DNA from: Actinopolymorpha pittospori | GTDB taxonomy: Bacteria; Actinomycetota; Actinomycetes; Propionibacteriales; Actinopolymorphaceae | DNA length: 64,000 nt | Assembly: GCF_014873875.1 (NCBI RefSeq) | Contig: NZ_JADBEM010000001.1 | Location: 8,246,001 to 8,310,000 of the forward strand | Direction of reading: 5' to 3' | Shown here: positions 8,052-16,465 of the stretch, one piece after another | How positions within the stretch are numbered: position 1 is the first letter of the stretch | Layout: every line of letters begins with the position of its first letter | Made by a program: the position numbers and the translations under genes | Notes under the pieces: model-generated | What the model saw: the letters and a program-made list of their open reading frames with translations, nothing else | The model's database searches: none | What the model was told of the DNA's origin: nothing

Positions 8052-10184
8052 TCATGACTCCCGGGTCGAGCGCAGCCGACGAAGTGCTCCCAGCGCGACC
8101 TCACGGTCCGGGGTGAACCACATGGGCGGTAGCGACGACCGCAGGTATCCGCCGTAGCGGGCCGTGACCAGGCGGGGGTCGAGCACCGCCACCACGCCGC
8201 GGTCGGTCGACCTCCGGATCAGCCTTCCGACTCCCTGGGCGAGCAGCAGCGCCGCGTGCGTGGCGGCGACCGACATGAACCCGTTGCCGCCGGCCTCGTC
8301 GACCGCCCGCTGCCGCGCCGACGCGAGCGGATCGTCCGGGCGTGGGAACGGAATCCGGTCGATCACGACGAGTTGGCAGGTGTCGCCGGGCACATCCAGG
8401 CCCTGCCACAGCGAGAGGGTCCCGAACAACGAGGTCGCAGGTTCGGCCACGAAACGTCGGTGGAGTTCGGCCAACTGCCCTTCACCCTGGCAGAGGACCT
8501 CGAAGCCGAGCCGCTGGCGAACCATCGCGGCGGCCTCCTCGGCGGCCCGCCGGGACGAGAAGAGCCCGAGCGTCGCACCCCCCGCCGCCTCCATCAGGGC
8601 GCACAACTCGTCGAGGATCCGGTCGGAGATTCCGCCGCGTCCCGGGGGCGGGAGCCGACGTCCGACGTAGAGGATCGACTGCCGGCCGTAGTCGAACGGC
8701 GAGCCGACGTCGAGGGCACGCCACGGCAGCGCCTCCACGACGTCCTTGCCTTCGCCGCTGCCTTCGTTCGCCTTGCCCTCCCCCGCCTTGCCCGCGTCGG
8801 CGGTCCCGCCTTCGTCGGCGGTCCTGCCTCCACCCGGCGCCTTCTCCGCGGCGTCACCCGTGGTCTCGTCGGGCTCGACGATCCGGTCGACCGGACGCAG
8901 CCCGACCGAGCGCGCCGCCGCGTCGAAGTCTCCGCCGAGCTTCAGCGTGGCCGAGGTCAACACACAGGTCCGCTCGGCCAGGAGCCGCTCACGCAGCAAT
9001 CCGGACACCGACAACGGCGCGATGCGCAGTTCGGGTCCACCGCGTTCGCGCTCGGCGATCCAGACCACGTCGTAGGCCGACATCGCGGCGATCCGCTCGC
9101 TGATGTCCCGGATCTGCTCGACGTAGGACCGGGCCTGTCGGCGACCGGACTCCGCGTCGGCGTCCTTCTTGTCACTGGGGAACGCCGACCACGCCGCCCT
9201 TGCGGAGTCCCGGATCACCGCGACCGCGGTCGCCAGGTCCCCGGGGAGGGCCTCCACCCGGCCGAGCGGCGCCGATGCCAGGGCCGCCCGGAGTTCCTCA
9301 CCGGCATCCTCCAGCGGGTCGGCCTCACCGCCCTCGCAGAACGCCCGCGCACGGCGGGCGGCGCGTTCGACCATGCCGGGTGAGAGTTCGGCCGACGCGG
9401 TACTGGTCACCCGGGCGGCGAGCTCGTGCGCCTCGTCGACGACCACGACGTCGTAGTCGGGCAGCACCTTGATGTTCTCGAGCGCGTCGATCGCGAGGAG
9501 TGCGTGGTTGGTGACGATGACGTCGGCGGCGAGCGCGCGCTCCCGGGCCCGCTCGGCGAAGCACTCCTCGCCGTAGGGGCAGCGCTGCGCCCCGAGGCAT
9601 TCGCGGGAGGAGACCGAGATCTGAGCCCAGGCACGATCCTGGTGGGTCGGCGCAGCGTCACGGTCACCGTCGGCGCCGGTCTGGGCCTGCTTGGTCGCCC
9701 AGGCGCGCAACTCCAGCACCTGGCGTCCGAGCGGCCCGGTCGGAGCCCGCTCGATGAGGGTGCCCTGCTCGTCGGGAACTCCGTCGCGAACCCGGTGCAG
9801 GCACGCGTAGTTCTGCCGACCCTTCAGGATGGCGTAGGAACCCCGCCGGCCGAGCCGCTTCTCGATCGACTCGACGAGCGCGGGCAGGTCCCGTCCGACC
9901 AGCTGCGCCTGCAGGGCGAGCGTGGCGGTCGCGACGATGACCGGGCGGTCACCTCCGCCTGGGTTCAGGAACGCCGGGACGAGGTAGGCGAGCGACTTTC
10001 CCGTACCCGTACCAGCCTGGACCACGAGGTGCTCGCGGCTGGCCATGGCCGAGGCGACGGCGTCGGCCATCTGCAGCTGGCCGGGCCGCTCGATGCCGGC
10101 CAGGGCATCCACGGCGTCGTGGAGCAGCTCTCGCACGCGGTGATCAGGACGGCGTCGGGCGGATCCCCGTGCTGCTTCGGCCAT
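8052..10184 (-). CDS. DinG/YoaA-family ATP-dependent DNA helicase with Fe-S cluster
   Basis: A 710-residue superfamily 2 (XPD-like) helicase. Walker A is AGTGTGKS at 57-64 and the DEAH box is VVVDEAHELA at 250-253. Four cysteines (C128, C196, C202, C208) between them fit the [4Fe-4S] domain of this family. C-terminal helicase motifs include LWQGLDVPGD and QGVGRLIRRS. A glycine/glutamate-rich insertion of about 40 residues (AEKAPGGGRTADEGG...) lies between the helicase halves and looks like a flexible linker. The family unwinds 5'-3' and acts on stalled forks or R-loops. No SOS box is seen upstream and the ribosome-binding site is weak. Confidence 0.92.
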   Translation of the reverse strand: MAEAARGSARRRPDHRVRELLHDAVDALAGIERPGQLQMADAVASAMASREHLVVQAGTGTGKSLAYLVPAFLNPGGGDRPVIVATATLALQAQLVGRDLPALVESIEKRLGRRGSYAILKGRQNYACLHRVRDGVPDEQGTLIERAPTGPLGRQVLELRAWATKQAQTGADGDRDAAPTHQDRAWAQISVSSRECLGAQRCPYGEECFAERARERALAADVIVTNHALLAIDALENIKVLPDYDVVVVDEAHELAARVTSTASAELSPGMVERAARRARAFCEGGEADPLEDAGEELRAALASAPLGRVEALPGDLATAVAVIRDSARAAWSAFPSDKKDADAESGRRQARSYVEQIRDISERIAAMSAYDVVWIAERERGGPELRIAPLSVSGLLRERLLAERTCVLTSATLKLGGDFDAAARSVGLRPVDRIVEPDETTGDAAEKAPGGGRTADEGGTADAGKAGEGKANEGSGEGKDVVEALPWRALDVGSPFDYGRQSILYVGRRLPPPGRGGISDRILDELCALMEAAGGATLGLFSSRRAAEEAAAMVRQRLGFEVLCQGEGQLAELHRRFVAEPATSLFGTLSLWQGLDVPGDTCQLVVIDRIPFPRPDDPLASARQRAVDEAGGNGFMSVAATHAALLLAQGVGRLIRRSTDRGVVAVLDPRLVTARYGGYLRSSLPPMWFTPDREVALGALRRLRSTRES

Positions 10185-10349
10185 CCCGCGAGGCTATACC
10201 GGGGGCGTTTCGAGCCACCCGGACGGCACACCTCGCCTCCGGCGAGCGGCCGGTAACATCCCGCGACCGATCCGCGGGGGCGACGGCACCCGTGTGGATA
10301 ACCGCCCTCTGCCGGTCACCGCCACCGATTGTGTGGTGTGATCTCCTCC

Positions 10350-12203
10350 ATGACCTACGACGCCGTGCCGCTCATTCCTCGTGCGGTCCTGTTCGGAAAC
10401 CCGACCTACGCCAGCCCGACGGTCTCGCCCGACGGCACCCGGCTGGGGTTCCTCGCGCCCGAGGACGGCGTTCTCAACGTCTGGGTCGGCCCGGTCGACC
10501 AGCCTGATCAGGCTCGGCCGCTCACCCACGACCGCGGCAACGGCATCCGGGTCTTCGGCTTCTGCCACGACGACCGCACGCTGTTCTACCTGCAGGACAA
10601 GGAAGGCGACGAGAACTGGCGCCTGCACCTGCTGGATCTCGCATCCGGCCAGGAGCAGTGTGTGACGCCGTTCGACAACGTGCAGGTCCGGGTGCTCGGC
10701 CACAACCGCTGGCACCCGACGACCATGCTGCTCGGCATCAACAAGGACACACCCGAGCTGCACGACGTCTACGAACTCGACCTCGAGACCGGCGAACTCG
10801 AGAAGGTTCTGGACAATCCGGGCTTCGTGGGCTGGCTCGCCGACACCGACCTCGAGGTCCAGGGAGCGGCCTCGATCACCGAGGACGGCGGTGCGGTCTT
10901 CTTCCTCACCGACGAGTCCGGTGAGTTCCATCCCTGGCTCGAGGTGCCGGCCGACGACACCAACACCACCAACCCGCTCGGCTTCTCCCGGGACGGTGAG
11001 ACGCTCTACCTCGTCTCCTCGCTGGACGCGAACGCCGCCCGGCTGATCAGCGTCGACCTGTCCACGGGTGAGCAGTCCGTGCTGGCCGAGGACGACGCCT
11101 ATGACATCGGCGGCGTCGAACTGCACCCCGAGACGCGAGCGCCACAGGCGGTCATCTTCGACAAGGACCGTGAGGTCTGGGAGTTCCTCGACGCCGACTA
11201 CGGCCTCGCGGTGGAGGAGTTGCGGTCCTCCCTCGGCATCGACGGCGAGCTGGGGATCAACCGCGCCGAGCGCGGCGGCCAGGTCTGGATGGTCTCCGTC
11301 GTTCCCTCCGACGGACCGATCCGCTACTACCTCTACGACCGGTCCAACGGCTCCCTGAAGTTCCTCTTCTCCCACAAGCCCGACCTCGCGGGCTACCACC
11401 TCGCCCCGATGGAGCCGTTCTCCTTCACCGCTCGCGACGGCCTGGAGATCCACGGTTACCTGAGCTTCCCGCCCGACGTCGAACGCCGGGGCCTCCCGGC
11501 CGTCCTCAACGTCCACGGGGGCCCGTGGGCGCGCGACGCGTGGGGCTACAACGCCGAGGCGCAGTGGCTCGCCAACCGTGGCTACGTCTGCGTCGAGGTC
11601 AACTACCGCGGCTCGACCGGCTACGGCAAGGCGTTCGGCAACGCCGCCAACAAGCAGTGGGGCCGGGACATGCACACCGACCTGCTCGACGCCATCGAGC
11701 ACCTGGCCGGCCAGGGTCTGATCGACCGGGAACGTGTCGGCATCATGGGCGGCTCCTACGGCGGGTACGCCGCGCTCGCGGGTGCGGCGTTCACCCCCGA
11801 GGCGTTCCGCTGCGCCGTCGACCTGTGCGGACCCTCCAACCTGCTCACCCTGCTCGCGTCGGTCCCGGCCTACTGGAAGCCGCTCGTCGCGATGATGCAC
11901 GCCAAGGTGGGCGACCCGGAGACGGAGAAGGACATGCTCTGGGAGCGGTCGCCACTGTCCCGCGTCGACGACATCAAGATTCCGGTCCTCGTCGGTCAGG
12001 GCGCCAACGACCCACGCGTGAAGCAGGCGGAGGCGGAGCAGATCGTCGACGCGCTGAAGGCCAAGGGGCTACCCCACGAGTACCTCCTCTTCCCCGATGA
12101 GGGCCACGGCCTCGCCCGACCGGAGAACCGCGAGACCTACTACGCCGCCGTGGAGCGGTTCCTCGCCGAGCACCTGGGCGGACGCACGGAGTCGGCACAG
12201 TGA
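10350..12203 (+). CDS. S9-family (prolyl oligopeptidase-type) serine peptidase
   Basis: A 617-residue protein. The N-terminal 360 residues carry beta-propeller repeats (SPDGTRLGFLAPEDG, ENWRLHLLDLASG). The C-terminal alpha/beta hydrolase has the triad Ser469 (GGSYGG), Asp554 (GANDPRV) and His586 (DEGHGLARPENR). This layout matches acylaminoacyl-peptidase or dipeptidyl-peptidase-like enzymes that degrade short peptides. No signal peptide is seen, so it is probably cytoplasmic. The ATG at 10350 fits the family start better than the upstream in-frame ATG at 10329; no clear Shine-Dalgarno is present. Confidence 0.93.
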   Translation: MTYDAVPLIPRAVLFGNPTYASPTVSPDGTRLGFLAPEDGVLNVWVGPVDQPDQARPLTHDRGNGIRVFGFCHDDRTLFYLQDKEGDENWRLHLLDLASGQEQCVTPFDNVQVRVLGHNRWHPTTMLLGINKDTPELHDVYELDLETGELEKVLDNPGFVGWLADTDLEVQGAASITEDGGAVFFLTDESGEFHPWLEVPADDTNTTNPLGFSRDGETLYLVSSLDANAARLISVDLSTGEQSVLAEDDAYDIGGVELHPETRAPQAVIFDKDREVWEFLDADYGLAVEELRSSLGIDGELGINRAERGGQVWMVSVVPSDGPIRYYLYDRSNGSLKFLFSHKPDLAGYHLAPMEPFSFTARDGLEIHGYLSFPPDVERRGLPAVLNVHGGPWARDAWGYNAEAQWLANRGYVCVEVNYRGSTGYGKAFGNAANKQWGRDMHTDLLDAIEHLAGQGLIDRERVGIMGGSYGGYAALAGAAFTPEAFRCAVDLCGPSNLLTLLASVPAYWKPLVAMMHAKVGDPETEKDMLWERSPLSRVDDIKIPVLVGQGANDPRVKQAEAEQIVDALKAKGLPHEYLLFPDEGHGLARPENRETYYAAVERFLAEHLGGRTESAQ

Positions 12204-12344
12204 CGAGGCGGATCCACGCCGCGGCGGTTCACTGCCCGGGTTGGACGTTCTTCGCCCTACTTGAGGTGGATGCCGCCGGATGAGAAGCTCGTAAGAAATC
12301 GCCGCGCGGCGACGTTGCTTGCGCTGATCAGGCATGGTGGAGAC

Positions 12345-12983
12345 ATGGCGTTTGAGACCTCTCGTTCGCCCGGACGGCGCGGGCTGAGCCGGGGCGGTGA
12401 TCCCGGTGTCGCGGGTCTGAAGGCTCTCGTGCTGCTGGTCGGCCTGATGTGGGTCAGCGAGTTCATCGACATCGCGCTCGGCCACCGCCTCGATTCCTTC
12501 GGTATCCAGGCGCGGGACGCCGACGGCCTGGTCGGGATCCTCTTCGCGCCGTTCCTGCACGCCGGGTTCGGGCACCTGATCTCCAACACCATCCCCCTGT
12601 TGATGTTGGGGGCGATCATCGCTGTGGCCGGCGCTGCCCGGCTGCTGCTGGTCACGCTCCTCATCGGGCTTGTGAGCGGCGTCGGGACCTGGCTGACATC
12701 GCCGCCCACCTCCATCACGATCGGCGCGAGTGGGTTGGTGTTCGGATACGCCACCTACCTCATCGCTCGCGGCATCTTCAACCGCAGCATCGGTCAACTT
12801 CTCATCGGACTGGTCGTGATCCTGGTGTGGGGCGGCGCGCTGTTCGGCGGGCTGCTGCCGCAGGCCGGGATCTCCTGGCAGGGCCACCTGTTCGGCGCCA
12901 TCGGCGGGGTGCTCACCGCCTGGTTCCTGGGTGGCGAGCAACGCCGGAGTGCCTCGCCCATCGCCCCGCCGTTCCGCGGCTGA
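12345..12983 (+). CDS. Rhomboid-family intramembrane serine protease
   Basis: A 212-residue, mostly membrane-embedded protein. The catalytic dyad is visible as Ser129 in GASGLVFGY and His181 in QGHLFGAIGG, and HAGFGHLISNTIPLL supplies the conserved His/Asn region of the second helix. About six transmembrane helices are expected. The family cuts other membrane proteins within the bilayer; no partner is evident nearby. The start at 12345 (MAFETSRSP) gives a normal N-terminus, whereas the frame could extend 28 codons upstream. A perfect hairpin follows the stop. Confidence 0.93.
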   Translation: MAFETSRSPGRRGLSRGGDPGVAGLKALVLLVGLMWVSEFIDIALGHRLDSFGIQARDADGLVGILFAPFLHAGFGHLISNTIPLLMLGAIIAVAGAARLLLVTLLIGLVSGVGTWLTSPPTSITIGASGLVFGYATYLIARGIFNRSIGQLLIGLVVILVWGGALFGGLLPQAGISWQGHLFGAIGGVLTAWFLGGEQRRSASPIAPPFRG

Positions 12984-13021
12984 GCGACGTCGAGGATCGG
13001 GTTCAGACAGCACGAGATTCA

Positions 13022-13082
13022 CGCGAGGGTGGAGACGTTGGTCTCCGACGTCACGTCGGTCACCAACGTCTCCACCCTCGCG
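13022..13082. terminator. Bidirectional terminator between rhomboid and MFS genes
   Basis: A perfect 21-bp inverted repeat, 13022-13042 with 13062-13082. The loop itself contains a second palindrome (CCGACGTCACGTCGG). It lies between convergent stop codons, so it can end transcription from both sides. Confidence 0.85.
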
Positions 13083-13091
13083 CCCGCTTGA

Positions 13092-14351
13092 TCACCTCCC
13101 GGCGGCCGGGTCCGTCACCACCTGGCCCTCCCCCGCGAGGTCAGCGGCGCGAGCGCGCAGCGTCGGAGCAAGCATGAGTTGGCCGACGAGCATCACCACC
13201 CCGAGAGCGGCACAGCCGACCCACAGCGTGTTCGCTCCGGCGTGCTCCAGTACCGCCGTCCCCGCCAGTGGTCCAACGGTCGCGCCGAGCGCGAAGGTGA
13301 CGCCCGCGATGCCCATGTAGCCGCCGCGAAGATCGACCGGCGCGAGGTCGGCGAAGATGGCGATGATCAGGGTCGTGTAGCCGATCTCGCCGAGGGTCCA
13401 CACGACGACCGTCCCCGCGTAGCCGAGCGCACTGTCGGCGAGGACGGCCGCACCGAAGCCGAGTCCCACGACCAGCATCGACAGGCCGGTCAGGACGCTT
13501 CGGTCGTGCCGCTCGAGGAAGCGGAGCAGGAACGGCTGCAGTACGACGACGACCACGCCGTTGACCGCGATGACCAGGCCGTACGTCGAGGCCGCCAGAC
13601 CGTCCGCCCCCATCGCGAGCGGGAGGGTCGTGTACGACTGGAAGTAGACGACGGCGTACATCGTGGACAGGGCGACGAGGCCGAGCAGCGCCCGGTCACG
13701 TACGGCGACCGCGACCAGCGACCGGCGCGATCCCTCGGCGACGGCCGGACGGGTCTCGGGCACGGCCCGCCAGATGATCAGGGCGGCGATCAGGCAGGTA
13801 CCCGCGTCGACCCAGAACAGCAGGCCGAACCCGAATCGAACGGCGAAGCCCGCGGCCACCGTCGAGATGGAGAAGCCGAGGTTGACGGCCCAGAAGAGCA
13901 GCCCGTACGCGCGGACCCGCGTCTCCGGCCCGATCAGGTCGGCGACCACCGCCTCGGCCGCCGGCCGGAAGATCTCGGAGGTGACGCCGACCGCGAACGC
14001 CGACGCCCAGATGAAGGCGAGGTTCGGTGCCGTACCCAGCGCGGCCATCGCGGCCGCCGTACCCAGGAAACCCACGAGGAGGGTGGTGCGGCGGCCCACA
14101 TGGTCCGACATCCAGCCACCGAGCAGGTGCGACACGATGTTGCCGGCGCCGACCGCCGCGGCGACGGCCCCCGCGGTCGTCGCACTCACCTGCTGGGCCT
14201 GGGTGAGGTAGAGCACGAGGAAGGGCTGGACGAAGCCGCCGAGCCGGTTGATCAGTTGGCCGGACCACAGCGCCCAGAACGCGGACGGGAGTCCGGCCGG
14301 GCCGCCGAAACGGCGTACGGGACGGGCGTCGGAGGAAGCGGTGATACTCAC
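13092..14351 (-). CDS. MFS transporter (DHA1-like)
   Basis: A 419-residue protein with 12 predicted transmembrane segments. The loop-2 signature reads GGWMSDHVGRRTTLL, typical of drug-proton antiporters. The start is GTG at 14351 (MSITASSDARPVRRFGG). It is divergent from a DUF5937/ArsR-type regulator across 76 bp that contain a perfect 7-bp palindrome, so the regulator probably controls this exporter. Substrate unknown. Confidence 0.9.
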   Translation of the reverse strand: MSITASSDARPVRRFGGPAGLPSAFWALWSGQLINRLGGFVQPFLVLYLTQAQQVSATTAGAVAAAVGAGNIVSHLLGGWMSDHVGRRTTLLVGFLGTAAAMAALGTAPNLAFIWASAFAVGVTSEIFRPAAEAVVADLIGPETRVRAYGLLFWAVNLGFSISTVAAGFAVRFGFGLLFWVDAGTCLIAALIIWRAVPETRPAVAEGSRRSLVAVAVRDRALLGLVALSTMYAVVYFQSYTTLPLAMGADGLAASTYGLVIAVNGVVVVVLQPFLLRFLERHDRSVLTGLSMLVVGLGFGAAVLADSALGYAGTVVVWTLGEIGYTTLIIAIFADLAPVDLRGGYMGIAGVTFALGATVGPLAGTAVLEHAGANTLWVGCAALGVVMLVGQLMLAPTLRARAADLAGEGQVVTDPAAGR

Positions 14352-14386
14352 AGGAGCAGCCTGCGGATCCGAACCGCGGGTGTCGA

Positions 14387-14408
14387 CGATTAGTTCACGG
14401 CCTAATCG
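14387..14408. promoter_or_regulatory. Candidate operator between MFS and DUF5937 regulator genes
   Basis: CGATTAG-N8-CTAATCG is a perfect 7-bp inverted repeat in an otherwise GC-rich divergent promoter region. It is a good candidate binding site for the adjacent winged-helix regulator. Confidence 0.65.
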
Positions 14409-14427
14409 TGGGCGCTAGGCTCGGCCG

Positions 14428-15417
14428 GTGACCTCGATCGACCTCAATCCGGACGACATCAGCCGGATCCGGTTCGCCATCTCCCCCGTCTGGGAGACGG
14501 TGACCAGCGTCCGCAGCCTCACCGGGAACGCCTCAGCCTCGGGCGGCATGCACCGTGCCTGGGCCCGGAGGGTGGCACCGCGCCTTCGGCAGGTCGATCT
14601 CGCGCTGCTGTCGGCCCTGATCCCGCCGGATGGCTACATCCCGGACTTCCTCACGCCGGCACCGTCCCGGCGTACGTCCACCTTCGATGCCGGCCTGGCG
14701 GCGGTCGCGGCGACACCACCGGCGACGGTCGCGGCCGACGTCGAACTCCTCCGCGACGGACGTCGCGATCCCCTGCTCGAGAAGCTGATCGCCGATCCGG
14801 CCGCCACGCTCGCCGCCGTGGTCGACGCGCTCGACCGCTACTGGCGGATCGCCGTCGAACCGGACTGGAGCCGCCTGCACGCCCTGCTCGAGGCCGATCT
14901 GGCGTTTCGCATGGACGAGCTCGCCTCCGGTGGGGTCCACCAACTGTTTCGTTCGCTGCATCCGTCGTTGGGATATGCCAACGGCACTCTCACCGTGGCC
15001 AAGTCCTACTGCTGCCACACCCCGCTCACCGGGCAGGGACTCCTGCTCGTGCCGTGTGTCTTCGCCTGGCCGGATCTGCTCGTGCTCACCGCGCCCCCGC
15101 ACGTGCCCACGGTGACGTACTCGCCCCGCGGAGTCGGCCTGATGTGGGAGGAACCCAGAGACGGCGGGCGCGGGCCTTCGCCGCTCGCGGATCTCGTTGG
15201 TCGAACCCGCGCGGCCCTCGTCGCCCAACTCGACGTGCCCATGTCGACCACGCAGCTCGCCTGTCAGCTCGACCTCACGGCACCGACGCTGAGCGCCCAC
15301 CTGCGCATCCTCGCGGCGGCGGGCGTGGTGGCCTCTCGTCGGAAGGGGCGCACGGTTCTCTACGCGCGGACCGACCTTGGCGAGCGCCTGCTCGACGGCG
15401 GTGCCGCGGCGAGCTGA
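14428..15417 (+). CDS. DUF5937/ArsR-type winged-helix transcriptional regulator
   Basis: A 329-residue protein from GTG 14428. The N-terminal 230 residues (DISRIRFAISPVWETVTSVRSL) match the DUF5937 regulator type common in actinobacteria. The C-terminal part holds an ArsR-like winged helix (STTQLACQLDLTAPTLSAHLRILAAAGVVASRRKGRTVLYARTD). No cysteine metal-binding motif typical of metal sensors is seen, so it probably senses a small molecule or a transport substrate. It is divergent from the MFS gene, with a palindromic operator between them. Confidence 0.88.
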   Translation: MTSIDLNPDDISRIRFAISPVWETVTSVRSLTGNASASGGMHRAWARRVAPRLRQVDLALLSALIPPDGYIPDFLTPAPSRRTSTFDAGLAAVAATPPATVAADVELLRDGRRDPLLEKLIADPAATLAAVVDALDRYWRIAVEPDWSRLHALLEADLAFRMDELASGGVHQLFRSLHPSLGYANGTLTVAKSYCCHTPLTGQGLLLVPCVFAWPDLLVLTAPPHVPTVTYSPRGVGLMWEEPRDGGRGPSPLADLVGRTRAALVAQLDVPMSTTQLACQLDLTAPTLSAHLRILAAAGVVASRRKGRTVLYARTDLGERLLDGGAAAS

Positions 15418-15452
15418 GGGCCGCGGGCGGCGCCGCCGGAACGCGCGACTGA

Positions 15453-16349
15453 TCAGCGCGGCGCGGCGGTGACCTCGATGCAGGCCCGGACGAAGTCGCG
15501 CAGCAACGGGTCGGCACTGCCCTGTCGCCAGGCGACCGCGAACTTCCCGGGTCGGGCGTCCTCGACGAGCCGGTACACGATGTCCGGGCGCTGATACATC
15601 GCGGTCGTCGGCTCGGCGATCATGGCGACGCCGCGTCCGGTCGCGATGGCGGCGAAGAAGTCGTCGGGATTCCTCACCTCGGTGCTCACGACCGGTGGGC
15701 GCTCGAACTCCTCGAGCCCGAGCCAGAAGTCCCGGAAGACTCCCGCGGACACGGGCATCGCGACGAACGGCTCGTCCTGGAGGTCCCGTAGCCGTACGCT
15801 CCGGCGGCTCGCGAGCGGGTGGCCCACGGGCAGGACGACACAGCGGGACTCGGTCCCGAGCACCTCGATCTCGAGACTGTCCTGGCCGGGGACGGGCAGC
15901 CGGAGGAAGGCCGCGTCGACCGTCCCGTCGACGACGACGCGGGCCGGATCGGTCCAGTCGTTGCCGCGCAACTCGATCCGCCAGCCGGGTCGAAGCCCGG
16001 CGAACGCGGCGGTGAGGGGCTGGAGCAGGGCAGGCGGAAGGCTGGAGTGGTAACCGACCCGCAGGACCCGCTCGTCGCGCCGGTGCACCCGGCGTACCTG
16101 CGCTAGTCCCTCCTCGAGATCGGCGAGCACCCGTCGGGCGACCGGGAGGAGCGCCCGACCGGCGTCGCTGAGCGCCACGCGCTGACGGCTGCGGACGAGC
16201 AGGACGACGTCCAGGTCACTTTCGAGCCGACGGATGGCCTTGGACAGAACGGGTTGGGCGATGTGCAGACGTTGCGCTGCGTGGGTGAAGTGCAACTCCT
16301 CGGCGAGGACCGCGAAGTAGCGCAGTGAACGGGACGAGACCTCCAGCAC
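15453..16349 (-). CDS. LysR-family transcriptional regulator
   Basis: A 298-residue LysR regulator. The N-terminal helix-turn-helix (SLRYFAVLAEELHFTHAAQRLHIAQPVLSKAIRRLE) is followed by a periplasmic-binding-like effector domain (about 90-295). It starts with GTG at 16349. It is divergent from the DHA2 exporter gene, the usual LysR arrangement, with a T-N11-A-type box in between. Confidence 0.95.
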   Translation of the reverse strand: MLEVSSRSLRYFAVLAEELHFTHAAQRLHIAQPVLSKAIRRLESDLDVVLLVRSRQRVALSDAGRALLPVARRVLADLEEGLAQVRRVHRRDERVLRVGYHSSLPPALLQPLTAAFAGLRPGWRIELRGNDWTDPARVVVDGTVDAAFLRLPVPGQDSLEIEVLGTESRCVVLPVGHPLASRRSVRLRDLQDEPFVAMPVSAGVFRDFWLGLEEFERPPVVSTEVRNPDDFFAAIATGRGVAMIAEPTTAMYQRPDIVYRLVEDARPGKFAVAWRQGSADPLLRDFVRACIEVTAAPR

Positions 16350-16368
16350 GGATCGACTCTACCGTCGC

Positions 16369-16387
16369 TTATTCCGAACGGGCATAA
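16369..16387. promoter_or_regulatory. LysR-type T-N11-A operator
   Basis: TTAT-N11-ATAA forms an AT-rich inverted repeat in the 116-bp gap between the divergent LysR and DHA2 genes. It fits the classical LysR recognition box. Confidence 0.7.
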
Positions 16388-16465
16388 CGCCGGGTATTGG
16401 CTCGGCCGGGTTCGTTTCGGCGAAGGTGGGCGGGACCGACGGAACCACCATGATCTGGAGGAGTC

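Noticed and set aside
10185..10349. SOS box before the DinG-family helicase
   Set aside because: No GAAC-N4-GTTC-like site occurs between the helicase and the S9 peptidase gene.
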